DNA of 64,000 bases, from assembly GCF_003640395.1 (NCBI RefSeq), contig NZ_RBZQ01000006.1, forward strand, positions 124,001-188,000, given 5' to 3'. This DNA comes from Stutzerimonas urumqiensis (lineage in GTDB: Bacteria > Pseudomonadota > Gammaproteobacteria > Pseudomonadales > Pseudomonadaceae). The translations under genes were made by a program, and so were the position numbers. Positions 57,572 through 64,000 of the stretch are shown in pieces. The notes under the pieces were generated by a model. The model did not search any database. It was not told the DNA's origin and saw nothing but the letters and a program-made list of their open reading frames with translations. Numbering within the stretch: the first letter of the stretch is position 1; each line of letters starts with the position of its first letter.

Positions 57572-58510
57572 ATGAACCTGAGATTTCTCGAGACCTTCGT
57601 CTGGGTCGCCCGGCTCAAGAGCTTCCGCCTGACGGCAGAGAAGCTGTTCAGCACCCAGGCGTCCATTTCCAGCCGCATCGCCGCGCTGGAGAGCGAGCTG
57701 GGCGTGCAGCTGTTCCTGCGCGATTCGCGCGGCGTGACGCTGACCGCCGAAGGCGTGCGGGTGCTCGAATACGCCGAGCAGGTGATGGACACCATGCAGG
57801 CGATGAAGCAGGCGATCAGCCAGCCGGGCGATGCGGGCGGACTGATCCGCGTCGGCGCGATGGACACCGTGGTGCACACCTGGCTGAGCCCCTTCGTCGC
57901 GCGGCTGATGGAGCGATACCCCTCGGTGGAGATCGAGCTGACCGCCGACACCGCCCGCAACCTGTGCGAGCAGCTGCACAAGGGCTACCTGGACCTCGTC
58001 TTCCAGACCGACATGTTGCGCAGCGATACGGTGCGCAACCAGGCGCTGGCGCGTTTCGCGGTCAACTGGGTGGTGTCGTCGCGGTCACTGCTGAACCGAC
58101 CTTACCACTCGCTGGAGGCGCTGAGCGGCGAGCGCATCATCACCTTCTCCAAGAACTCCCGTCCCCACCAGGACCTGCTCAACCTGCTGCACACCGGGAA
58201 TATCCAGAACCCGCGGGTGAGCTGCGTGAACTCGGTGGCGGCCATGACCCGGCTGATCCGCGATGGCTTCGGCGTTGGCGCGTTGCCGGCGGCGCTGGTG
58301 GTCGACGAACTGGCCGATGGCTCGCTGGCCCTCGTGGAAGGCGTACCGGAGCTGCCGCCGATGGACATCGTGGCGACCTGGCGCACCGGCGTCGGCCTCG
58401 AGCTGAGCGAAAACCTGGTGGCGCTGGCGCAGCGGGTGGTCGCCGAGTTCGCCCAGCAGGCGGGCGACGACCGTGTGCTGCTGCCGGACGGCATCGCCGA
58501 CACCCCGTGA
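57572..58510 (+). CDS. LysR-family regulator divergent from pxpABC
   Basis: The 312-aa protein has the LysR helix-turn-helix ([41 protein letters not shown], residues 2-42) and a periplasmic-binding-like effector domain. It is divergent from pxpA, so its effector is likely 5-oxoproline or a related compound, an inference from position. The start ATG follows AGGAGG. The shared region contains the palindrome GGAATTTCC (about 57458-57466), which could be part of its operator, but I could not fix the spacing. Confidence 0.88.
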   Translation: MNLRFLETFVWVARLKSFRLTAEKLFSTQASISSRIAALESELGVQLFLRDSRGVTLTAEGVRVLEYAEQVMDTMQAMKQAISQPGDAGGLIRVGAMDTVVHTWLSPFVARLMERYPSVEIELTADTARNLCEQLHKGYLDLVFQTDMLRSDTVRNQALARFAVNWVVSSRSLLNRPYHSLEALSGERIITFSKNSRPHQDLLNLLHTGNIQNPRVSCVNSVAAMTRLIRDGFGVGALPAALVVDELADGSLALVEGVPELPPMDIVATWRTGVGLELSENLVALAQRVVAEFAQQAGDDRVLLPDGIADTP

Positions 58511-58521
58511 GCGATCGGCGC

Positions 58522-58548
58522 TAAAGAACCGTCCGCCGTGGCCGACAC
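58522..58548 (+). promoter_or_regulatory. FliA (sigma-28) promoter of the chemoreceptor gene
   Basis: TAAAGAAC (58522-58529), exactly 11 bases, then GCCGACAC (58541-58548). The sigma-28 consensus is TAAAGTTT-N11-GCCGATAA, so the two boxes and the spacing agree well. It lies 35 bases before the MCP start codon. Chemoreceptors are standard FliA targets. Confidence 0.62.
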
Positions 58549-58583
58549 AGTTGTCTGACAACTACCAACAAAGTGATACCGGC

Positions 58584-60467
58584 ATGCCTATCTACTTGTC
58601 ATGGAAGCAAAAGTTCCGGCTGCTGATCGGCGTCTCGCTCGTCAGCTTCGTCGTCATGGTGGGCTCGGCCCTCTGGGTCAACGATCGACTGGCCGATTCC
58701 TTTCAAGCGCAGCAATCGGCCGCGGATTTCCGCAGCGCATCGATCGAACTGCTCAACGGCTGGCTTCGTCTGCGTGGCCTGCGCGGCCAGCTTTCGGCCG
58801 ATACCGCGCCGCGCCTGACCGAGCAGCTGGAACGGGTGCAAGCGCAGGCGCAGGCGTTCGAGCAGCGCTCGCGCGCCCTTGGCGATGCCGGTGTCACCGC
58901 CGCGGCGCAGCAGATAGCCGCCACCGTACTGGCCGACGTGCAGGCGCACCGGCAGTGGCTCGCGCTCAACCAGACGCTCGGCCTCAGCCCCAAGGACAAC
59001 GAGCGCCTGGCGCTTGCCAATGCCGGCAAGGCGCTGGATGCGATCAAGATCAGCCTCATCGCGCCGTTCATCAGCGATGCCCTGTCGGCGCAGCGCGACT
59101 ACCTGTCGACCTTCAACGCCGAGTTCGCCGCCAAGGCCCGCGAGGCGATCGAGGGACTCAACGCGCAGATCGTCGAGCTGGACTGGCAGGACAGCAAGAT
59201 CGGCGAGGACGCCCGCGCCTTCGCCGCGGTATTCGCTCGTGTCGATGGCTTGATCGCGCAGCTGCGCGACCTGGAATCGGCGATGGCGACGCGCAGCCAG
59301 GCGATCGAAGGCGAGGTCGACCGGCTGGATGCCAGCCTCACCGAAGGCATCATCGCGGCCACTGCTAAGGACGTGGAAGCCGCGCAATCCTCGGCGCGGA
59401 CGATCCTGGGCCTGGCTTTCCTGGCGGCCGCCGCGCTGGTGCTGGTCACCCTGATCCGTGCGTCGCAGGCGCTGCTCGGCCAGTTGGGCAAGGTCAGCGC
59501 CTTGTTGTCGCAGGTTGCCGCGGGCGACCTGACCGGCAAGATGGCGGTCGGCAAGAATCCGCGCGACGAATTCAACCGCCTGGGCATGGCCGTCAACGAC
59601 ATGATCGGCAGCATCGCCGGGCTAATCCGCCAGGTCGTGGACGCCAACCGCGACCTGACCCAGCTGCATGCCTACCTCAACGATGCGATGAAGCGCCTGG
59701 ACGAGAACAGCGGCCAGGTCGAGCAGCAGACCGAGCAGGCCGCGTCCGCCTCGCATCAGATTTCCGCCACGGTGAACGAAATCGCCCAGCGGGCCACCGA
59801 CGTCGGCGCCGCGACCGATGCCGCCTGCGCCTCGGCGCAAAATGGCAGCCGGGTGATCGGCGGCAGCGTCGACAACATGCGCCGCCTGTCCGGGCTGATC
59901 CATGACACCCACGCCCAGGTCGCCTCGCTGACCCGCTGCGGCAGCCAGGTCAGCAGCATCATCGATGTGATCAACAGCCTCGCCGACCAGACCAACCTGC
60001 TGGCGCTCAACGCCGCCATCGAGGCGGCGCGTGCCGGCGAAGCGGGGCGGGGCTTCTCGGTGGTGGCCGACGAGGTGCGCTCGCTGGCGCAAAAGACCGT
60101 CGCCGCGACCACCGACATCACCCGCATCGTCGCCGAGCTGGATCAGCAGACCCGCAAGGTCGACGAACTCACCGGGTCGGGGCTCGCGCTGGCCAAGCGC
60201 AGCGAGGAGGACGCCGGCGAGGTGGCGTCCTCGATCGATCGCATCACCCAATCGGTCGAGCAGCTCGCCTCCGAGATGAACCAGGTGGTCGTGGCGGTGG
60301 AAGAGATTTCCGCGACCACCGACGAGATCGCCCACAAGATGGAAGACATCAATACCCACACGGGCGAAACCCGCGATCTGCGCCTGACCCTCGATGGCCA
60401 TACGCGCGGGTTGTCCGATCAGGTCCGCGCGCTGGGCGAGCGCACCAGTCGCTTCCGCATCGGCTGA
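58584..60467 (+). CDS. methyl-accepting chemotaxis protein with a large helical ligand domain
   Basis: This 627-aa inner-membrane chemoreceptor has TM1 (about 12-32), an all-helical periplasmic domain of about 240 residues (33-272), TM2 (273-292), a HAMP domain (about 294-345) and the cytoplasmic signalling domain with the hairpin tip [45 protein letters not shown]. The periplasmic size and helical content fit the HBM (helical bimodular) type seen in McpS, which senses organic acids. There is no CheR-binding tail motif. It lies between the pxp/LysR unit and a TRAP transporter, which suggests their ligand is its signal. Confidence 0.92.
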   Translation: MPIYLSWKQKFRLLIGVSLVSFVVMVGSALWVNDRLADSFQAQQSAADFRSASIELLNGWLRLRGLRGQLSADTAPRLTEQLERVQAQAQAFEQRSRALGDAGVTAAAQQIAATVLADVQAHRQWLALNQTLGLSPKDNERLALANAGKALDAIKISLIAPFISDALSAQRDYLSTFNAEFAAKAREAIEGLNAQIVELDWQDSKIGEDARAFAAVFARVDGLIAQLRDLESAMATRSQAIEGEVDRLDASLTEGIIAATAKDVEAAQSSARTILGLAFLAAAALVLVTLIRASQALLGQLGKVSALLSQVAAGDLTGKMAVGKNPRDEFNRLGMAVNDMIGSIAGLIRQVVDANRDLTQLHAYLNDAMKRLDENSGQVEQQTEQAASASHQISATVNEIAQRATDVGAATDAACASAQNGSRVIGGSVDNMRRLSGLIHDTHAQVASLTRCGSQVSSIIDVINSLADQTNLLALNAAIEAARAGEAGRGFSVVADEVRSLAQKTVAATTDITRIVAELDQQTRKVDELTGSGLALAKRSEEDAGEVASSIDRITQSVEQLASEMNQVVVAVEEISATTDEIAHKMEDINTHTGETRDLRLTLDGHTRGLSDQVRALGERTSRFRIG

Positions 60468-60484
60468 GACCGACGCTTCCCTCC

Positions 60485-60515
60485 AAGGCCCCGTCCGAAC
60501 GCACGGGGCCTTTTT
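60485..60515 (+). terminator. rho-independent terminator after the MCP gene
   Basis: AAGGCCCCGT (60485-60494) pairs with ACGGGGCCTT (60503-60512) and runs into Ts. It ends the chemoreceptor transcript before the TRAP genes, so the transporter has its own promoter. Confidence 0.88.
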
Positions 60516-60662
60516 CGTTGCGCCTCCGGCAGCGTCTATAACCTTTTCTGATCGTCTGGCGCCGATTTTTCTAGTTGGACAGGCGCGGGATGACTGCCGA
60601 GACTCGGTCCCACGCCAGCGCTGCGCCGGCGACATAACAACAATGACGACGAGGGAAGGGCC

Positions 60663-61649
60663 ATGATCCTATCGAAGAACCGCTTCGCCCCGGCCATGCT
60701 GGCCGGCCTGCTAGGCCTGGCCGGCGCGACCGCCCAGGCTGCCGACAAATGGAACATGACGGTCGAGAACCCCGAGGGGAATTCGATCACCCAGGTGGCC
60801 AAGGCTTTCGCCGAAGACGTGGAAAGAGCAACCGATGGCGAACTGAAGATCCGCGTGCATTCCAACTCGGTGCTGTTCAAGCGCCCCGAGGTCAAGCGCG
60901 CGGTGCAGACCGGCCAGGTCCAGCTCGGCGACATGCTGATCTCGGCGCTGGGCAACGAAGATCCGATCTTCGAGGTCGACAGCGTGCCCTTCCTGGTGCG
61001 CGGTTACGACGACGCGAAGAAGCTTTGGCAGGCCAGCCGGCCGGCCATCGAGCAGCGCCTCGAGAAGGACGGGCTGAAGCTGCTGTACGCCATGCCCTGG
61101 TCGCCGCAAAGCATCTACACCCAGCAGCCGGTCACCAGCATGGCGGATTTCGAGGGAATGAAGTTCCGCGCCTACAACCCGGCGACCTCGCGCATGGTCG
61201 AGCTGATGGGCGCGATCCCGACCGTGATCAACGTGACCGAAGTACCGCAGGCCTTCAGCACCGGCATGATCAACGGGATGCTGACTTCGCCGACCACGGG
61301 CGTCGACACCCAGGCCTGGGACTTCGCCAAGCACTATTACGACGTGCGTGCCTTCATTCCGAAGAACTTCGTGATCGTCAATGCGCGCGCCTTCAAGCGC
61401 CTGCCCGAGGCGACGCAGACCGCCGTGCTCGAAGCCGCCGCGCGTGCCAAGGAAAAGGGCTGGGCGACTGCCGAGGCGGAAACCGCCGAGCTGATCGAGA
61501 CGCTGGCCAAGAACGGCATGCAGGTCCATGCCGACGCGCCCGACGACGTCGAGCAGGGCCTGCGCACGATCGGCGAGACCATGACCCGCGAATGGCTGGA
61601 CAAGTCCGGCGCCGATGGCGCGGCGATCATCGAGCAATACCGTCAGTGA
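60663..61649 (+). CDS. TRAP transporter solute-binding protein (DctP type)
   Basis: The 328-aa periplasmic binding protein has a signal peptide (cleavage in AQA-ADKW, about 26) and the DctP pattern: the conserved arginine region FRAYNPATSRMVELMGAIPTVI, then VPQAFSTGMINGMLTSP. It captures a carboxylate for the membrane pair encoded next. The exact ligand cannot be read from sequence; position near pxpABC points to 5-oxoproline or a related acid. The start follows GGAAGGG. A possible promoter lies in the 145 bases after the terminator, but none is convincing. Confidence 0.92.
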   Translation: MILSKNRFAPAMLAGLLGLAGATAQAADKWNMTVENPEGNSITQVAKAFAEDVERATDGELKIRVHSNSVLFKRPEVKRAVQTGQVQLGDMLISALGNEDPIFEVDSVPFLVRGYDDAKKLWQASRPAIEQRLEKDGLKLLYAMPWSPQSIYTQQPVTSMADFEGMKFRAYNPATSRMVELMGAIPTVINVTEVPQAFSTGMINGMLTSPTTGVDTQAWDFAKHYYDVRAFIPKNFVIVNARAFKRLPEATQTAVLEAAARAKEKGWATAEAETAELIETLAKNGMQVHADAPDDVEQGLRTIGETMTREWLDKSGADGAAIIEQYRQ

Positions 61650-61701
61650 CCCACAGCCACCTGCCGTGCCCGAAGGGCGCGGCTTGCGCAAGAGGTGACG
61701 C

Positions 61702-62208
61702 ATGAAATCACTGACACGACTCTATGGCCTGTGCGGCGTGCTGTCGGGGGTGTTCATGGTGCTGATCTGCCTGCTGATCGTGGCGCAGATCATCGCCCGC
61801 CTGGCCGGCACGATGGTGCCGGCTTCCGATGAACTGGCGGCCTATGCGATGGCGGCGTCGGGTTTTCTCGGCTTGCCGTATGCGCTGCACCGGGGCGCGC
61901 ACATCCGCGTTTCGCTGTTGTTCAAGGCACTGCCGGCGCGCGGTCGCCAGGGGCTGGACGTGGTGGCCAATGTCGTCGGCCTTGGCATCAGCGCCTACCT
62001 GGCCTGGTACAGCGCGCTGTTCGTCTATGAGAGCTACGTTTTCGGCGACCTGTCCTCGGGGCTGATCCCGGTGCCGATGTGGATTCCCCAAGTCCCGATG
62101 GTGATCGGCACGCTGGTGCTGGTCGTGGCGATGCTCGACCGACTCGTCAGCCTGCTGCGCGGTCGCCCCTTCGAGGTTGCCGACGGCCAGGCGGTCATGA
62201 GCGAGTGA
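61702..62208 (+). CDS. TRAP transporter small membrane subunit (DctQ type)
   Basis: The 168-aa protein has four membrane helices (about 12-32, 45-62, 88-108, 128-148) and the DctQ tryptophan/proline pattern near the end (VPMWIPQVPM). It bridges the binding protein and the large permease. It starts 52 bases after DctP and is followed by DctM after 40 bases, so all three are one operon. The start ATG follows AGAGGTG. Confidence 0.92.
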   Translation: MKSLTRLYGLCGVLSGVFMVLICLLIVAQIIARLAGTMVPASDELAAYAMAASGFLGLPYALHRGAHIRVSLLFKALPARGRQGLDVVANVVGLGISAYLAWYSALFVYESYVFGDLSSGLIPVPMWIPQVPMVIGTLVLVVAMLDRLVSLLRGRPFEVADGQAVMSE

Positions 62209-62248
62209 GCAGGCTTTCTTTCCGGCAATTACTTACGGACGACTTCGC

Positions 62249-63553
62249 GTGGATTATCTGATCATCGCGACGACCTTGCTGGTCTCGCTCTTCGTGCTGC
62301 TGGCCGGTGGCGTCTGGGTGGCGCTGGCGCTGCTCGGCGTCGGCATCACCGGCATGGAATTCTTCGGCGGCGCGCCGGCCGGTTCCATCCTGGCCACCAC
62401 CAGCTGGGCGGCGAGCGCCAGCTGGACGCTCACGGCGCTGCCGTTGTTCATCTGGATGGGGGAAATCCTCTACCGCACCCGCCTGTCGCAGGACATGTTC
62501 CGTGGCCTGTCGCCCTGGGTGCGCGGGCTGCCGGGTCGGCTGCTGCACGTCAACGTGCTCGGCTGCGGCATCTTCGCGGCGGTCAGCGGTTCGTCGGCCG
62601 CGACGGCGGCGACCATCGGCCGTATCTCGCTGCCCGAGCTGAAGCAGCGCGGCTACCCGGACGCCATCGCGATGGGCTCGCTGGCCGGCGCGGGGACGCT
62701 CGGCCTGCTGATTCCGCCCTCGATCATGATGATCGTGTACGGCGTGGCGGCGCAGGTGTCGATCTCGCGCCTGTTCATCGCCGGGCTGGTGCCGGGGCTG
62801 ATGCTGTTGACGATCTTCTCCGGCTACCTGGTGCTCTGGTCGCTGTTCAATCGCCGCAGCATCCCGGACGAGCCCGAGCGGCTGGGGTTCGTCGACCGCC
62901 TGCGGCGCGCCAAGCTGCTGATCCCGGTCGGCCTGCTGATCGTCGCGGTGATCGGCTCGATCTACGGCGGCTTCGCGACCGCGACCGAGGCGGCGGCCGT
63001 CGGGGTGGTGGGGGCGCTGGTCATCGCCCTGGTGTCCGGTTCGCTGACGCGCGAGACCTTCATGGCCAGCCTGCTCGGCGCGGTGTGCACCTCCTGCATG
63101 ATCTTCTTCATCCTGCTCGGCGCCCATTACCTGACCGCGGCGATGAGCTTCACCGGGCTGCCGGCGGAGCTGGCCGACTGGATCGTCGATCGCCAGCTCT
63201 CGCCCTACCTGCTGCTGCTGGCGCTGACCCTGTTGTTCGTGGTGCTGGGCTGCTTCCTGGACGGCATCTCGATCATCCTGCTGACCACCGCGGTGATCAT
63301 GCCGGCGGTCGAGGCGGCGGGCATCGACCTGCTGTGGTTCGGCATCTTCCTCATCCTGATCGTCGAGATGGCGCAGATCACGCCGCCGGTGGGCTTCAAC
63401 CTGTTCGTGATCCAGAGCCTCACCGGCCGCGACCTGGGCGCCGTGGCGCGGGCCAGCCTGCCGTTCTTCGGGCTGATCGTGCTGGCGGCGATCATCATCA
63501 CCGCGTTCCCGGACATCGTCCTGTTCCTGCCGCAGATGGTCCACACCAGCTGA
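62249..63553 (+). CDS. TRAP transporter large permease (DctM type)
   Basis: The 434-aa permease has about 12 hydrophobic helices and conserved DctM blocks: FAAVSGSSAATAATIGRISLPELKQRGY, GTLGLLIPPSIMMIVYG, ATATEAAAVGVVGA, and QITPPVGFNLFV. It couples solute uptake to sodium or proton flow. The start is GTG 62249. With DctP and DctQ it completes a three-part TRAP system. An imperfect terminator-like inverted repeat lies further down at 63631-63662. Confidence 0.95.
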   Translation: MDYLIIATTLLVSLFVLLAGGVWVALALLGVGITGMEFFGGAPAGSILATTSWAASASWTLTALPLFIWMGEILYRTRLSQDMFRGLSPWVRGLPGRLLHVNVLGCGIFAAVSGSSAATAATIGRISLPELKQRGYPDAIAMGSLAGAGTLGLLIPPSIMMIVYGVAAQVSISRLFIAGLVPGLMLLTIFSGYLVLWSLFNRRSIPDEPERLGFVDRLRRAKLLIPVGLLIVAVIGSIYGGFATATEAAAVGVVGALVIALVSGSLTRETFMASLLGAVCTSCMIFFILLGAHYLTAAMSFTGLPAELADWIVDRQLSPYLLLLALTLLFVVLGCFLDGISIILLTTAVIMPAVEAAGIDLLWFGIFLILIVEMAQITPPVGFNLFVIQSLTGRDLGAVARASLPFFGLIVLAAIIITAFPDIVLFLPQMVHTS

Positions 63554-63630
63554 GCCGACGGTCTGCGCCGGTCCGCCTATGCTGTAGCGACGAACGAGGG
63601 AACTGGCCGGGCCGGTATCTATCAGAACAC

Positions 63631-63662
63631 GCGTGACGTGCACGACGGATGGCGCGTCACGC
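63631..63662 (+). terminator. inverted repeat between the TRAP operon and gdhB
   Basis: GCGTGACG (63631-63638) pairs perfectly with CGTCACGC (63655-63662) across 16 bases and is followed by TCTTTG. It is a weak terminator candidate in the 259-base gap, where no gene is seen. Confidence 0.4.
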
Positions 63663-63812
63663 TCTTTGAGCCGGCATGGATGCAAGGCTGTCCAGCGCTG
63701 AACTCCAACGATGGGCCACCGCGTTCGAACCGGCACAGCCGGCGGATCGGTCACGCTGCAGCACCCGTGCCCGATCCGCCATCACTTCGACAAGATCAAG
63801 CGGAGCGTAAAC

Positions 63813-64000
63813 ATGGCGTTCTTCAGTGCGACCAGCAAGGCCGACTTCCAGCACCAACTGAAAGCGGCTCTGGCGCAGCATGTGAGTGACGAGTTCCTGC
63901 CACAAGTGGGGCTCTTCGCGGAGCAGTTCTTCGGCATCACCCCTCTGACGGAACTCACACAGCGGCGAATGTCCGATCTGGTCGGCTCGACGCTGGCCAC
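63813..64000 (+). CDS. gdhB: 5' end of NAD-specific glutamate dehydrogenase (large GDH)
   Basis: Only the first 62 codons are present before the window ends. They read MAFFSATSKADFQHQL, then QHVSDEFLPQVGLFAEQFF, and further TELTQRRMSDLVGSTL. This matches my memory of the N-terminus of the roughly 1620-aa GdhB-type enzyme of P. aeruginosa, which oxidatively deaminates glutamate to 2-oxoglutarate with NAD. The start ATG is preceded by CGGAGCG. Glutamate is the product of the neighbouring 5-oxoprolinase, so its disposal follows directly in the gene order. Confidence 0.88.
   Translation, partial: MAFFSATSKADFQHQLKAALAQHVSDEFLPQVGLFAEQFFGITPLTELTQRRMSDLVGSTLA

Noticed and set aside
60557-60572. 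A sigma-54-like GG-N10-GC element before the TRAP genes
   Set aside because: The second element reads TC rather than GC and the first is only a partial match, so I do not call it a promoter.

Overview
The window is high-GC bacterial DNA whose gene order matches a Pseudomonas-type chromosome, most likely the Stutzerimonas/Pseudomonas stutzeri group. From memory of the P. aeruginosa map, these runs keep the order seen there: ibpA; a LysR gene divergent from leuCD, then leuB, asd, fimV, truA, trpF, accD, folC, a SPOR protein, cvpA, purF and metZ; the gspC/gspD (xcpP/xcpQ) pair; an AraC gene next to a nitrilase-like gene and fadH; pepN; a MoxR/Bat operon; and the start of the NAD-glutamate dehydrogenase gene. 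No phage, IS element, CRISPR array or plasmid gene was seen. Coding density is high and many genes overlap at ATGA or TGATG junctions.

Layout. 1-4.1 kb: two small secreted acidic proteins, dusC, an acyl-CoA synthetase and the small heat-shock gene ibpA, which has a sigma-32 promoter and a ROSE-type RNA thermometer. 4.1-8.8 kb (minus strand): a six-PAS GGDEF/EAL protein and a LysR regulator. 8.8-13.4 kb: leucine biosynthesis (leuC, leuD, leuB) and asd, with a clear LysR operator and promoter before leuC. 13.7-24.4 kb: fimV, truA, trpF, accD, folC, the SPOR protein, cvpA, purF and metZ. 24.4-27.3 kb (minus strand): type II secretion gspD and gspC. This GspD carries a C-terminal SPOR (peptidoglycan-binding) domain closely resembling that of the SPOR protein 4 kb away. 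27.5-27.8 kb: tRNA-Val(CAC) and tRNA-Asp(GTC) with a strong promoter and a shared terminator. 27.8-31.9 kb (minus strand): an atypical pyruvate kinase-like protein, an AraC regulator and a membrane-anchored nitrilase-fold protein. 32-36.6 kb: fadH, a coiled-coil protein and a D-cysteine desulfhydrase/ACC deaminase-like enzyme. 36.6-44.2 kb: a DUF1853 gene, then nadK, a phosphoesterase, glpG, DUF1315, DUF2797 and pepN. 44.4-47.9 kb: a YCF48-like beta-propeller protein and an RND/MMPL exporter. 48-54.8 kb (minus strand): a six-gene MoxR/Bat operon. 55-63.6 kb: 5-oxoprolinase pxpABC, a divergent LysR regulator, a chemoreceptor with a FliA-type promoter, and a TRAP transporter. The last 188 bases start gdhB.

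How the genes fit together. Most of the window is core metabolism and envelope biology. Two modules stand out. One is the GspC/GspD-SPOR pair, which suggests a secretin attached to peptidoglycan through its own C-terminus. The other is the pxp/LysR/MCP/TRAP block, which reads as a candidate system for sensing, taking up and hydrolysing 5-oxoproline. Functions are assigned from protein motifs and remembered family features only; no database search was run.
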